From Salinadaptatus halalkaliphilus (lineage in GTDB: Archaea > Halobacteriota > Halobacteria > Halobacteriales > Natrialbaceae), in assembly GCF_006543045.1 (NCBI RefSeq), contig NZ_RBZW01000044.1, forward strand, positions 1 to 64,000: DNA of 64,000 nt, given 5' to 3'. The stretch's first letter is position 1, and each line of letters starts with the position of its first letter. Shown in pieces: positions 33,965 to 43,150 of the stretch. The notes under the pieces are model-generated. The model ran no database searches and was not told the origin of the DNA. It saw nothing but the letters and a program-made list of their open reading frames with translations. A program made the translations under genes and the position numbers.

Positions 33965-35491
33965 CTAGGCGAGTTCGGATTTGAGTACTTTTCCGGTCGG
34001 GTTTCGCGGGAGTTCCGACCGGAACTCGACCGATCGAGGCTTCTTGTAGCCGGCGATCCGTTCGTCGACGTGAGAGACGATTTCGTCGGGCTCGAGGTCG
34101 GCCGCGTCGTCTTCGGGGACGACGACGGCTTTGACGCGCTCGCCCCAGGTGTCGTCGGGAACGCCGACGACGGCGACTTCGTTGACGGCCGGATGTTCGT
34201 GAATCACTTCTTCGACTTCGGCCGGGTGGACGTTCTCGCCGCCGGAGACGATCATATCGTCGGCGCGACCGACGAAGTAGACGAAGCCCTCGTCGTCTCG
34301 TTTGATGAGGTCGTCGGAGACGAACCAGCCGTCGTCGAACACCTCGTCGGTCTTCTCGGGCATGTTGTGATAGCCGTCGAACACCGTGGGTCCCTTGTAG
34401 GCCGCGCGGCCGACCTCGCCGCTGGGGAGTCGATTGCCGTCTTCGTCGACGACTTTCATCTGGAGTGACAGCGCCGGTCGGCCGACACTATCTGCCTTTT
34501 CGAGGGTTTGTTCCGGCGGGAGTCGAGTCGCTAACGCTTCGGTCTGGCCGAAGCTCTCGACGAGGTTGGTGTCGAACGTGTCCATGATTTCACGTTTGAG
34601 TTCCGCGCCCGACGGCGCAGCGCCGGTGCCGTAGCTCTCGAGCGCCGAGAGATCGTACTCTTCGACCCCCTCGACCGACAGGAGCATCCGACTCTGTGTC
34701 GGGACGAAGTACGAGGAGTTGATCGACTCCTCTTCGAGCAGTCCCAGGACGCGTTCGGGATCGAATCCGTCGGTGACGATCGTCGTGCCGCCAACCGAGA
34801 GGTTGGTGATGAAGGGGACGAACGCGCCGACGTGAAACAGCGGCGTGACGATCAGGTGGCGGTTGCCCGGCTCGAGATAGTCGCCTTCGTAGACGCCGTC
34901 GGCCGCGAGCGACAGCAAGTTGTCGTGGGTGAACCGACACCCTTTCGGCCGTCCGGTTGTCCCGCTCGTGTACATGAGCGCTGCCTGATCCTGGCGATCC
35001 GGAACGATGTCGACGGCATCGTCTGACACGCCCTCGAGGAACCGCTCGTACGATCGAGCGAACGCCGGAGGGTCTTCGCCCACGTAGAGGAACGTCTCGA
35101 CGGGGACGATGGGATCGTCGTGGATCTCGCTGATCGTGTCCGCGCCGAAAGCGTCGACTATCGCGACTTCAGGGCCGCTGTCGTCGAGGACGTAACTCAC
35201 CTCCTGGCCTTTGAACCGGTGGTTCACCGGGACCGGCCGCGCACCGATTACCATCGCGCCGACGAAACACTCGAGCGTTTCGACGTTGTTCTTCATATAC
35301 AGCGCGACCGTATCGCCGGCGTCGACGCCCAGATTCCTGAGCCCGTTCGCGACGCGGTTGACTCGGGATTCGAATTCGGCGTAGGTGGAGGCGGCGACAC
35401 GCTGCCCATCGGATCGGTGAACGGTCGCTTCTTGCTCCGGATGCTTCCGTGCGTTTCGCCGTGCCAGGTGACCGACAGTCAACCCACTCAT
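33965..35491 (-). CDS. Acyl-CoA synthetase (AMP-forming)
   Basis: This 508-residue ANL ligase has LMYTSGTTGRPKGCRFTHDN near residue 170, NLVESFGQTEALATRLPPEQ near 305, WFVSDDLIKRDDEGFVYFVG near 395 and the terminal PRNPTGKVLKSELA with its catalytic lysine. The N-terminal GLTVGHLARRNARKHPEQEA is standard. It is closely similar in layout to the ligase 48828-50432, which shares RNPTGKVLK and GCLLTHDN-type loops. It lies next to the kinase/helper pair 35581-37109 on the same strand, so it may activate the hydroxyacid those proteins act on. That is inference from position. Confidence 0.87.
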   Translation of the reverse strand: MSGLTVGHLARRNARKHPEQEATVHRSDGQRVAASTYAEFESRVNRVANGLRNLGVDAGDTVALYMKNNVETLECFVGAMVIGARPVPVNHRFKGQEVSYVLDDSGPEVAIVDAFGADTISEIHDDPIVPVETFLYVGEDPPAFARSYERFLEGVSDDAVDIVPDRQDQAALMYTSGTTGRPKGCRFTHDNLLSLAADGVYEGDYLEPGNRHLIVTPLFHVGAFVPFITNLSVGGTTIVTDGFDPERVLGLLEEESINSSYFVPTQSRMLLSVEGVEEYDLSALESYGTGAAPSGAELKREIMDTFDTNLVESFGQTEALATRLPPEQTLEKADSVGRPALSLQMKVVDEDGNRLPSGEVGRAAYKGPTVFDGYHNMPEKTDEVFDDGWFVSDDLIKRDDEGFVYFVGRADDMIVSGGENVHPAEVEEVIHEHPAVNEVAVVGVPDDTWGERVKAVVVPEDDAADLEPDEIVSHVDERIAGYKKPRSVEFRSELPRNPTGKVLKSELA

Positions 35492-35580
35492 ATGTTGGCA
35501 ATTGACATCCTTCGAGATAGGTGTTATGTTGCGTCCGGACCGGCGAGCGTGTCAGCAAACCAATAGCGACCGACTCGAGT

Positions 35581-36657
35581 CTACGTCCGGTCGGCTTCGA
35601 TTAGGTCGAGCATATCTTCGATCAGCCCGGGAACGATGTACTGGAACCAGGCGCTACGAACGTCGTCACTTTCTCCTGTGTGGTATCGGTAGGCGCCGCC
35701 GATACCGCCGTTCATCATCCGGAGGGCACCGAAGACCCGCCAGTATCGCAGGCGGTCGCGATCGACCGTTCGGCCGGTCCGCTTCTCGTACTCGTCGTAG
35801 AACCACTCCCGGTCGGCGACCGCGCCGACCAGGTTCGGTCGTTCGATCGGATCGACGAGCTTCCCGGCGAAGTACTTCAGCGACGAGTAGGCGACATCGA
35901 ACATCGGGTCACCGATCGTCGACATCTCCCAGTCGAGCACGGCCGAGACCGACTCCTCGTGTAGCAGCATGTTTCCGATGCGGAGGTCGCCGTGGACGAG
36001 CGTCGTTTCGGGTACCTCGGGCTTGTTCGTCTCGAGCCAGTCGATGATCTCGTTGACGGCCGGTTCGTCGACGATCGCCATCTCCTCGAAGCTGCGTCGT
36101 TGCAAGTCGAGCGTCTCGTCGACGTACGTCTGGGGATCTCTCGCCTCGAGGCAGGGGACGTCGTCGGCGTCGAGTTCGTGGATGTTCGCGATGACGTCGA
36201 CGAAGTGGTTTGGCAGGGGCTTGCCGTCGCGATCCCAGGAGTCGTACAAGGAGTTGCGGTCGCGAGGGTTCCAGGTAACCGGCGCCGTTCCCGGCCGGTG
36301 ACTGACCAGGAAAAACGGGCCGCCAAGCACCGACTGGTCGTCCTCGAACCAGTACGGGTCCGGGACGGGGACGTCGATATCGGCTTCGGACACCGACCGC
36401 ATGGTCTCGAACTCGGTCTGGATGTCGTTACGGATATCGAACGGCCGCTCTTCGTCCTGACCGGGATCGACGCGTGCGACGAGTCGTTCCGACCGCTCGT
36501 CTCCGTCCGCCATCCAGGTGGTCGTAAACGACATCGTCTGTCGGGACCACCCCTCCGTGTGGCGTTCGAGATCGGTCACCGTTACGTCGCCGTCGGCCAG
36601 TCGCCCCGAGAGATACGGCTCGAGTTCGCCCGTGATATCGTCGACCTCGAGGGTCAT
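35581..36657 (-). CDS. APH-fold phosphotransferase (LvaA-like)
   Basis: This 358-residue protein has the catalytic LVHGDLRIGNMLLHEESVSA near residue 220 and metal-binding VLDWEMSTIGDPMFDVAYSS near 240, with FFLVSHRPGTAPVTWN in the small lobe. In LvaA (Pseudomonas levulinate pathway) and ACAD10/11 such kinases phosphorylate 4-hydroxyacyl-CoA. Its ATG overlaps the stop of the small helical gene upstream by 4 nt (ATGA). Pseudomonas LvaA likewise needs a small partner, LvaB, which supports this assignment. Aminoglycoside resistance is unlikely given the setting. It differs from the other kinase in the window at about 31315 and is probably not redundant. Confidence 0.8.
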   Translation of the reverse strand: MTLEVDDITGELEPYLSGRLADGDVTVTDLERHTEGWSRQTMSFTTTWMADGDERSERLVARVDPGQDEERPFDIRNDIQTEFETMRSVSEADIDVPVPDPYWFEDDQSVLGGPFFLVSHRPGTAPVTWNPRDRNSLYDSWDRDGKPLPNHFVDVIANIHELDADDVPCLEARDPQTYVDETLDLQRRSFEEMAIVDEPAVNEIIDWLETNKPEVPETTLVHGDLRIGNMLLHEESVSAVLDWEMSTIGDPMFDVAYSSLKYFAGKLVDPIERPNLVGAVADREWFYDEYEKRTGRTVDRDRLRYWRVFGALRMMNGGIGGAYRYHTGESDDVRSAWFQYIVPGLIEDMLDLIEADRT

Positions 36658-37109
36658 GCTGTATCACGTCCGAGCATCTCGAGCTGTCCCTCGACGCGTA
36701 CTCGTAGAAAGTCATACAGCGGTTTCCGCGCCTCGTTTGCCGCGTCGCCCTCGAGTTCCGCGTTGATCGTGTCGAGAACGTCGTTGCACGTCGAGACGAG
36801 GACGGGTTCTAGGTCGTCTCCATCGGCCTCGGACGCGTGCTCGATCCGTTCCCGCGCGTCTGCGGCCGCGTCAGTGACGGCCGATTCCTCGCAATCGCGT
36901 TCGACGGCCTCGAGCGCCTCGAGCAACGCGGCTCGTTGTCGGCGTGTGACCGCGCGTTGCTGGCGCAGTTGGGTAGCCAGATACCGCATCGTACTCGACA
37001 TCGATCCCACCTGTCCCTCGACGAACTCGTCGTCGATTTCCGCTCTGACATCGTCCTGGAGGAACGATGCGAACTGCTCTATGACCTGGGCTGGTTCCAA
37101 ATGTGGCAT
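36654..37109 (-). CDS. Small helical helper protein, LvaB/DUF6285-like candidate
   Basis: This 151-residue, mostly alpha-helical acidic protein starts MPHLEPAQVIEQFASFLQDD at 37109 and contains MRYLATQLRQQRAVTRRQRA and EALEAVERDCEESAVTDAAA. It has no signal peptide, membrane helix or metal motif. It is translationally coupled to the APH-fold kinase downstream. Small proteins of about this size accompany kinases of this type in bacteria (LvaB in the levulinate operon), and a DUF6285 assignment is my recollection rather than a verified match. An alternative start at 37133 adds eight residues. Confidence 0.55.
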   Translation of the reverse strand: MPHLEPAQVIEQFASFLQDDVRAEIDDEFVEGQVGSMSSTMRYLATQLRQQRAVTRRQRAALLEALEAVERDCEESAVTDAAADARERIEHASEADGDDLEPVLVSTCNDVLDTINAELEGDAANEARKPLYDFLRVRVEGQLEMLGRDTA

Positions 37110-37292
37110 CCTTTCACAACAATCGATTAGCACGCAAAAAGGTGTTTCGCCCGGCGAACAGTGATCGGGTTCCGATCACGTTCGACTGGTGTGGTATACT
37201 GTTGAACAGAACTACGCGAAGCCGATCGTTCTGTCGCCGGAGAGACACTAATGAGAGGATTAATAATGCACAATAATGTGTGGGGAAAATAC

Positions 37293-38360
37293 ATGCGAGA
37301 TATTAACACACGCGGAACGACGCGCCGACACGTCTTACAGACGGGTGCCGTCGTTACGGGGATCGGTATCGCCGGGTGTACTGGAAGTGACGACGAGAGC
37401 CTCAGTTACATCAGCCGTGGTGGGATTACACAGGACGCAGAGCGCGAGATCATGGAACAGTGGTCCGAAGAGAGCGGGATCGACGTCACCCATCAGGAAG
37501 TCGCGGACGACACCGAAATGATCGAGCTCATCGCGGCGAACCCCGACGACTTCGACTTCACGAATCCGGTCTCGTGGGCGTTCGAACTCAACCGACTCGA
37601 GCACGACGAGGAGCTGTTCGCGGAGATCGATCTCGACCAGGTGCCGAACTACGACAACGTCGACGACGCCTGGCACTCGGCGCCGCTCGTCGAGGATAAT
37701 CCGTACGGAATTTTTTACTATATCTCTTCACAGGGAATAATTTACAATACCGATCATGCTGATCTTTCGTCGTGGGACGATATCAAAGACGAGGCCTACG
37801 ACGGCGAAGTAACGCTACAGGACAGTGCCGTCTCCCGATTTGGAAACTCGTGTGCGAGCCTCGGGTACGATATCACGGAAGCGGCAAACGACGACGAACT
37901 CTACGAGGATGCTATCGAAGAGATGGAGGAACAACACCAGAACGTGTTCACCTACTGGACTGCCGGCGACGAGTTCATGCGGTTGCTCCGGGAGGAACAG
38001 GCGACCGTCTCCGAAGGGTGGGGTGGGCGTGCGGAAAACCTCCAGGAAGACGGCCACCCGGTCGAATACGCTATTCCGGAGGAAGGGTGTATCACCTGGT
38101 CGACCGCGTTCGCCGTCGTGGAGGCAAGCGACATGAAAGAGGAGGTCTACGACCTCATCAACTTCATCTACGAGCGAGAGAACGCCGTCGAGTTGACCCT
38201 CGAGCACAAGTATCCGATCCCGCTCGAGGACCCGCCCGAGGAGATTTCCGACCGCGCCGAGTACACCGACCATCCCGACGACCTCGTCTGGATCGACTGG
38301 TCCGACATCGTCCCGCTCCAGCAGGATCTCGAGCAGCGCCACAACGAAATCCTGAGTTGA
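37293..38360 (+). CDS. Solute-binding lipoprotein 4, orphan paralogue
   Basis: This 355-residue PotD-like protein has the signal TRRHVLQTGAVVTGIGIAGC (residues 10-29) followed by LSYISRGGITQDAEREIMEQ, then WGGRAENLQEDGHPVEYAIP, and ends LVWIDWSDIVPLQQDLEQRH. I chose the ATG at 37293; in-frame ATGs at 37251 and 37266 would lengthen the signal. It is divergent from the kinase/helper pair and convergent with the SDR at 38445, which makes 4-hydroxyacids or a related substrate one guess for its ligand. No translocator is nearby. An upstream GATTAATAATGC resembles the promoter of protein 1. Confidence 0.87.
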   Translation: MRDINTRGTTRRHVLQTGAVVTGIGIAGCTGSDDESLSYISRGGITQDAEREIMEQWSEESGIDVTHQEVADDTEMIELIAANPDDFDFTNPVSWAFELNRLEHDEELFAEIDLDQVPNYDNVDDAWHSAPLVEDNPYGIFYYISSQGIIYNTDHADLSSWDDIKDEAYDGEVTLQDSAVSRFGNSCASLGYDITEAANDDELYEDAIEEMEEQHQNVFTYWTAGDEFMRLLREEQATVSEGWGGRAENLQEDGHPVEYAIPEEGCITWSTAFAVVEASDMKEEVYDLINFIYERENAVELTLEHKYPIPLEDPPEEISDRAEYTDHPDDLVWIDWSDIVPLQQDLEQRHNEILS

Positions 38361-38444
38361 CGGTCGAACGCAACAGTACTCTCCATCCGGAATAGCGCCG
38401 TCGTGAGGTGAGAAACGATGTCTTGTGCCGGTGGACGAGCGTCG

Positions 38445-39218
38445 TTACTCTCCGAGCTGTGGGACGCCCTTTATCGTAATCGTCTCACCGACGATATACG
38501 ATGACGCCGGACTGGCGAGGAACTGTGCGAGATCGGCGACCTCTTCGGGACGACCGATCGTCCGGTTGGCTCTCGTGCGATCGATCGCGTCGGCGTCGTC
38601 GTCGATTCCCATCTGCGTTCGAACGCCCTCCGTCGCGACGAGGCCCGGGGCGATACAGTTGACCCAAACGTCGTCTTCGGACCACTCGTCGGCGACCGAC
38701 GTGGTGTAGTTGATGACGCCCGCCTTGGCTGCCCCGTAGTGGCTCATGCTTCTGGAGCCTCGCTGGCCGGCGACGCTTGCGACGTTGATGATCTGGCCGC
38801 CGCCCGAGTCGCTCAGCTCTTCGTAGGCGACCTGCGAACAGTTGAACGTCCCGTGGAGATTGATATCGACGATCGTCTTCCAGCCGTTTTCGCTGATCTC
38901 GGCCGCTGGGGCCTGGAAACTCGCGCCGGCATTGTTGATGAGTATATCGAGCCCGCCGAACTCGTCGACGGTCGTGCTCACGAGTTCCTCGACGGCGGCC
39001 CGATCGGTGACGTCACACTCGAGTGCAAGCGCCTCGCCCGACGCGTCGCTGTCGTTGATCCCGTCGGCGACCGGTTCGACGTTTGCTAGCTCTCGCGATG
39101 TCACGACGACGTTCGCACCATCCTGGGCGAACCGTTCGACGATCGCTTTGCCGATGCCGCTGGAGGAGCCCGTCACGATGGCCGTCTTGCCGTCGACGCT
39201 AAACTGCGAGCGCGTCAT
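38445..39218 (-). CDS. Short-chain dehydrogenase/reductase
   Basis: This 257-residue SDR has the NAD(P)-binding TAIVTGSSSGIGKAIVERFA (residues 13-31), the ILINNAGASFQ motif near 90, and the catalytic Ser-Tyr-Lys set in INVASVAGQRGSRS and MSHYGAAKAGVINYT near 155. It is the full classical length. Position next to the kinase/helper cassette makes it a candidate LvaD-type or 3-hydroxyacyl-CoA dehydrogenase; no HAD-fold 3-hydroxyacyl-CoA dehydrogenase is in the window. Cofactor choice cannot be fixed: the residues after beta-2 read VVVTSREL. It is convergent with binding protein 4. Confidence 0.87.
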   Translation of the reverse strand: MTRSQFSVDGKTAIVTGSSSGIGKAIVERFAQDGANVVVTSRELANVEPVADGINDSDASGEALALECDVTDRAAVEELVSTTVDEFGGLDILINNAGASFQAPAAEISENGWKTIVDINLHGTFNCSQVAYEELSDSGGGQIINVASVAGQRGSRSMSHYGAAKAGVINYTTSVADEWSEDDVWVNCIAPGLVATEGVRTQMGIDDDADAIDRTRANRTIGRPEEVADLAQFLASPASSYIVGETITIKGVPQLGE

Positions 39219-39389
39219 CGTGATCCCTCCGTCGTGGCTGGGCGGTTCGTGTCTGACCGGTCCTGACTGGCGCGAATCGTGTGGTTCGGTACCATCGTAC
39301 TGACTTGTATGTCACCGCTAATAAAATCTCGCTCCGTCCACCGATTTGCCGGGTAATAGCGAGGAGACGCGACGAGTGAGGTGAGTCGA

Positions 39390-40382
39390 TCACGTCGGCG
39401 AATAGTATCGGATGCCGCCGTCGAGCGTCGAACTGACGCGACCGTCCGCCTCGAGATGGGCCAACATACCGACCGTCTCGACGAGCAGTCGCTCGATGTC
39501 GTGTTTTCGCCCGGTTCGCTCGGTCACCAACTGGAACGCCGTCGTTCCGCTTGGCGAGAGCGACTCGTGGATCGTCTCGAGTCGGGACTCGAGGTCGCGA
39601 ATCGATCGTGCGATCACGTCGTCGTAGTCGGTGTGTACTGGGCCGTGACCGGGATAGACGCGGTCGATCTCGGAGGACTCGAGGCGTCGAAGCGTCTCGA
39701 GGAACGTCGAGACCGACTCGCGGACGCCGTCGTCGAAGTTGACCAGCAGTGCCGGGGCGCGGAACGGTTCCATCGCCACGTCACCGGAAAACAGCGTTCG
39801 CTCGCCGTCGATCTCGGTGCGATAGCAGTACTGCGAAATGTGGTGGCCCGGCGCGTGGATCGGTTCGATATCGAGGGGACCGACGGCGACTGATTCTCCG
39901 TGGTCGATCCAGACGTCGACCGCATCAAGCGGAACCAGCTCGCGGACGGTCCGATGGAAGCCGACGAGGCGCTCGGTTGCGGTCTCGATCACGTCGTCGT
40001 CGACCCCGGCCTCGACGAGGTTCCGTCGGGTCGCCGTCGCGACCTCGTCTATCGTGCGCTGGTATCGGTTGGCGATCTGTCGGGGCGCATACACCGTCGG
40101 CGATCCACGCTCGAGCAGCGTTCGAAGCTGGCCGACGTGATCTCTATGGGCGTGGGTGAGCACGACGTGGTCGACATCTCGAGGGGCAGACTGAACGCCG
40201 GCGAAGCCGTCGACGAGTTCCGTGCTGGCATCGTCGCCAGGCGTCCCGGCGTCGACGAGTACCGATTCGTCGGCCTCGAGTAGATACGCCGCTGCGTGTC
40301 CCGGCGGCCACTCGACGGTAAACTCCAGTCGATGGACGCGTCGCTCGATCCCACTCGCAGCCGTTCGATCCACATCCGCCAT
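39390..40382 (-). CDS. Metallo-beta-lactamase fold hydrolase
   Basis: This 330-residue protein has the metal motif LTHAHRDHVGQLRTLLERG near residue 75, GHHISQYCYRTEIDGERTLF, and FSGDVAMEPFR near 200, the expected di-metal set of the family. The C-terminal third is helical with ESSEIDRVYPGHGPVH, a further ligand. Members hydrolyze thioesters, lactones or other esters. In this island CoA-thioester or lactone hydrolysis would fit, for example producing hydroxyacids from gamma-lactones; this is inference. It is downstream of the ligase 40432-42129 on the same strand with a 49-bp gap, so they are probably one operon. Confidence 0.82.
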   Translation of the reverse strand: MADVDRTAASGIERRVHRLEFTVEWPPGHAAAYLLEADESVLVDAGTPGDDASTELVDGFAGVQSAPRDVDHVVLTHAHRDHVGQLRTLLERGSPTVYAPRQIANRYQRTIDEVATATRRNLVEAGVDDDVIETATERLVGFHRTVRELVPLDAVDVWIDHGESVAVGPLDIEPIHAPGHHISQYCYRTEIDGERTLFSGDVAMEPFRAPALLVNFDDGVRESVSTFLETLRRLESSEIDRVYPGHGPVHTDYDDVIARSIRDLESRLETIHESLSPSGTTAFQLVTERTGRKHDIERLLVETVGMLAHLEADGRVSSTLDGGIRYYSPT

Positions 40383-40431
40383 GAACTGTCGTTTGCGAGC
40401 GGGGTATATAAGTACTCGTCGTCGAGGCCGA

Positions 40432-42129
40432 TCAGAACGGCTCCAGTCCCTCGCGCTTGCGGAGGTCGAGGCGTCGAACCTTGCCGGTCGTCGTCTTCGG
40501 CAGTTCGTCGACGAACTCGATCGCCCGGGGATACTGGTACTTCGCCAGGTTCGAGCGGACGTGCTCCTGTAACGTTTCTTTCATCGAGTCGGAGGCGTCG
40601 CTGTCGTCTCGGAGCACGACGAACGCCTTCGGGATCTCGCCTCTCGTTTCGTGGGGGACGCCGATGACGCCCGAGGACGCGACTGCCTCGTGCTCGGCGA
40701 GACTCTCTTCGATCTCCGTCGGCCCGATCTTGTAGCCGGAGCTGATGATGACGTCGTCGGTCCGACTTCGGAAGGAGAGATAGCCGTCCTCGGAGCGCAC
40801 GCCGAGGTCCTCGGTTCGGAGCCAGCCGTCCTGGACCTTCTCGGCGGTGGCCTCGGGTCGCTTCCAGTACTCCTGGAAACACATCGGATTGTCCTCGTAC
40901 TCGAGGGCGATTTCGCCGACCTCGCCCGGCTCGAGGGGCTCGCCAGTGTCAGGGTCCTGAATCCGAACGGTGTGGCCGGGCGCGACTTTGCCCATCTTGC
41001 CGAACTCGTGGTTGACGCCGAGTGCCGTACAGTCGGCGACGAACTGCAGCGCTTCGGTCTGGCCATACACCTCGTGGATGACGGCGTTTTCGAAGACATC
41101 TGTCAACTGCGTGGCGGTGTCCCGATCGAGAGCTTCGCCACCCTGGACGATGACCCGGACGCTCGAGAGATCGTACCGGTCCGCGCTGTCGGCCTGGATC
41201 AGCATTCGGAGCGCGGTCGCGGGGCCCCCGGTCGAGGTCACCTCGTATCGCTCGATCAATTCGAACTCCCGTTCCGGATCGAACTCGCCGTCGGCGTCGA
41301 TGACCGTCGGCGTGCCGAAGTACAGCGCCGGGAACAGACTGAGATACAGCGAGCCGATCCAGGACCACTCGACGACCGTGCGGTTGACCTCGTCCGCGCG
41401 AACCTCGAGATTGTATTGTCCCATCAACACCGCTGGCAGTGCGCCGAGCATGCTGCGATGGGCGTGGAGCACGCCCTTCGGATTCCCGGTGGTTCCGCTC
41501 GTGTAGATCATCATCGCTGGATCTTCCGCCGCCGTCGAGACGCTCTCGAACGTCGAGGACTGGCCCTCGAGAGCGTCCCAGAACGCGGTCTCGCTCTCCG
41601 TCGGTGACTCCTCGCCGACGACGAGGGTCGTCTCGAGCGCCTCGAGGTCGGCGGCGACGGGACGGAGCGCCTCGAGGCTGTCGTCGTGGGCGACGAACGC
41701 CGTCGTCTCGCTGTCCTCGAGGCGAAACTGCATCGCGTCCGGACCGAGGAGAGCGCTCAACGGGACCGAGACGGCGCCGAGTTTCCACGCTGCGACGTGG
41801 GTGACGAGCATCTCGACACGCTGGGTCCCGCTGACGGCGATGCGGTCGCCGCGTTCGATCCCGCGGTCTGTCAGGGCGTTCGCGAGCTGGTTGGCGTACG
41901 CGTCGAGTTGATCGAAGCTGTAGTGTGTGTCCCCACCATCGGCCTCGACGGCGAAGAGGGCAGTGCGATCCTCACCGGTGGCCCACCGTTCACAGAGGTA
42001 CGTCGCCATGTTGAACGCGTCCGGAATCTCCCACTCGAAGGACTCGCATAAGTCATCGTACCCGTCCCACGCCTCGCGGTAAAACCGGTAAGCGTCCAGT
42101 CGCGGCTCGATGTGGCTATCGTCGATCAT
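40432..42129 (-). CDS. Acyl-CoA synthetase, medium-chain (MACS) type
   Basis: This 565-residue ANL ligase resembles the MACS/benzoate-CoA ligase group. It has a longer N-terminus (EPRLDAYRFYREAWDGYDDL), IYTSGTTGNPKGVLHAHRS near residue 212, WIGSLYLSLFPALYFGTPTV, AVIHEVYGQTEALQFVADCT near 345, and GWLRTEDLGVRSEDGYLSFR near 435. The terminal lysine is in PKTTTGKVRRLDL. The family activates medium-chain, branched or aromatic acids, but the specific acid cannot be read. It appears to lead an operon with the MBL-fold hydrolase at 39390. A 142-bp gap separates it from the divergent SDR at 42272. Confidence 0.88.
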   Translation of the reverse strand: MIDDSHIEPRLDAYRFYREAWDGYDDLCESFEWEIPDAFNMATYLCERWATGEDRTALFAVEADGGDTHYSFDQLDAYANQLANALTDRGIERGDRIAVSGTQRVEMLVTHVAAWKLGAVSVPLSALLGPDAMQFRLEDSETTAFVAHDDSLEALRPVAADLEALETTLVVGEESPTESETAFWDALEGQSSTFESVSTAAEDPAMMIYTSGTTGNPKGVLHAHRSMLGALPAVLMGQYNLEVRADEVNRTVVEWSWIGSLYLSLFPALYFGTPTVIDADGEFDPEREFELIERYEVTSTGGPATALRMLIQADSADRYDLSSVRVIVQGGEALDRDTATQLTDVFENAVIHEVYGQTEALQFVADCTALGVNHEFGKMGKVAPGHTVRIQDPDTGEPLEPGEVGEIALEYEDNPMCFQEYWKRPEATAEKVQDGWLRTEDLGVRSEDGYLSFRSRTDDVIISSGYKIGPTEIEESLAEHEAVASSGVIGVPHETRGEIPKAFVVLRDDSDASDSMKETLQEHVRSNLAKYQYPRAIEFVDELPKTTTGKVRRLDLRKREGLEPF

Positions 42130-42271
42130 CCGTACGTTCGTAGAGGTCCAACCCCATGTTAAACATTCCCTTGGAACGTAGTTCGGGGAAATTGCTGCGG
42201 CGACGAGTCCGACAGTCGCCGCTTTCCTGAAGGGGAACTGTTATTATGGTAGACAGTAACTCACGAAACGC

Positions 42272-43057
42272 ATGGACTTAGGTATTGCCGATAGGACTGC
42301 AGTCGTTACTGGTGGCGGTGGACGTATTGGCGGTGAAGACTGTCGCAAACTCGCTGCAGAAGGCGTCAACGTCGTGCCGTTAGACGTCGACGTCGACGGC
42401 GCTCAGGAAGTAGCCGAGGAAATTAACGAAACTGCCGGCGGCGGCGACGCCTTGGCAGTGGAGTGTGACCTCACCGATCGAGCCGAGGTGAGCGAGTCGA
42501 TGGACGCGGTTCGAGACGAGTTCGGCGGCGTCGACATCCTCGTCAACAACGCCGCGATGGTCGATGCGAGAAACCGCATCGCCAACTTCGAGGACGACGT
42601 CTGGGACCGCGACGTCGAGATCAACCTCACGGGTACGTACAACATCAGCAAGGAAGTCTTCCCGAATATGTGTGAGCGTGGCTGGGGTCGCGTGATCAAC
42701 ATGTCCTCGATGGCCGGCTGGCAGGGCGGCTTCGGGCAGTTCTCCTATTCGGCGACGAAAGCAGCGATGATGGGCGTCGGCAAGACGATGGCCCTCGAGG
42801 GTGCCCAGGCGGGCGTCACCTCGAACATCATCGCGCCGAACATCGTCGTCGGGGAGTGGTCGGGCATGAGCCCCGACGAACTGCGGGAGAACGTCGACCC
42901 CTATTTCGCACGAATTGCCGAAGCGACGCCGATGCGTGCGCTGGGCAGCGAAGAGGATGTCGCCGACATGATCACCTACCTCAGTTCCGAACAGGCTTCC
43001 TACGTCACCGGCCAGGTAATCGGCGTAACCGGCGGCGTCGACCTCTTCTCGTTCTGA
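42272..43057 (+). CDS. Short-chain dehydrogenase/reductase
   Basis: This 261-residue SDR has a slightly altered glycine motif, VVTGGGGRIGGEDCRKLAAE (residues 10-30), NNAAMVDARNRI near 90, and the catalytic Ser-Tyr-Lys in SSMAGWQGGFGQFSYSATKA near 150. The sequence after beta-2, PLDVDVDGA, has an Asp favouring NAD over NADP, as in degradative dehydrogenases. It is followed by binding protein 5 (67-94 bp) on the same strand. The upstream ATTATGGTAGACAGTAAC shares GTAGACAGTA with the ligase palindrome at 20031-20045. A 3-hydroxyacyl-CoA oxidation step is possible. Confidence 0.87.
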   Translation: MDLGIADRTAVVTGGGGRIGGEDCRKLAAEGVNVVPLDVDVDGAQEVAEEINETAGGGDALAVECDLTDRAEVSESMDAVRDEFGGVDILVNNAAMVDARNRIANFEDDVWDRDVEINLTGTYNISKEVFPNMCERGWGRVINMSSMAGWQGGFGQFSYSATKAAMMGVGKTMALEGAQAGVTSNIIAPNIVVGEWSGMSPDELRENVDPYFARIAEATPMRALGSEEDVADMITYLSSEQASYVTGQVIGVTGGVDLFSF

Positions 43058-43150
43058 AGACTATCGTCGAATTTCGGTTTTATCTTCGCAACGCCAGTCA
43101 GTTACTCGAGCACAACTCCTATTATGGAGCGCTCTGATTGTATAGATGTT

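Noticed and set aside
31315-36657. Aminoglycoside resistance genes
   Set aside because: The APH fold is present, but linkage to acyl-CoA dehydrogenases and a small helper favours acyl-CoA-linked kinases.
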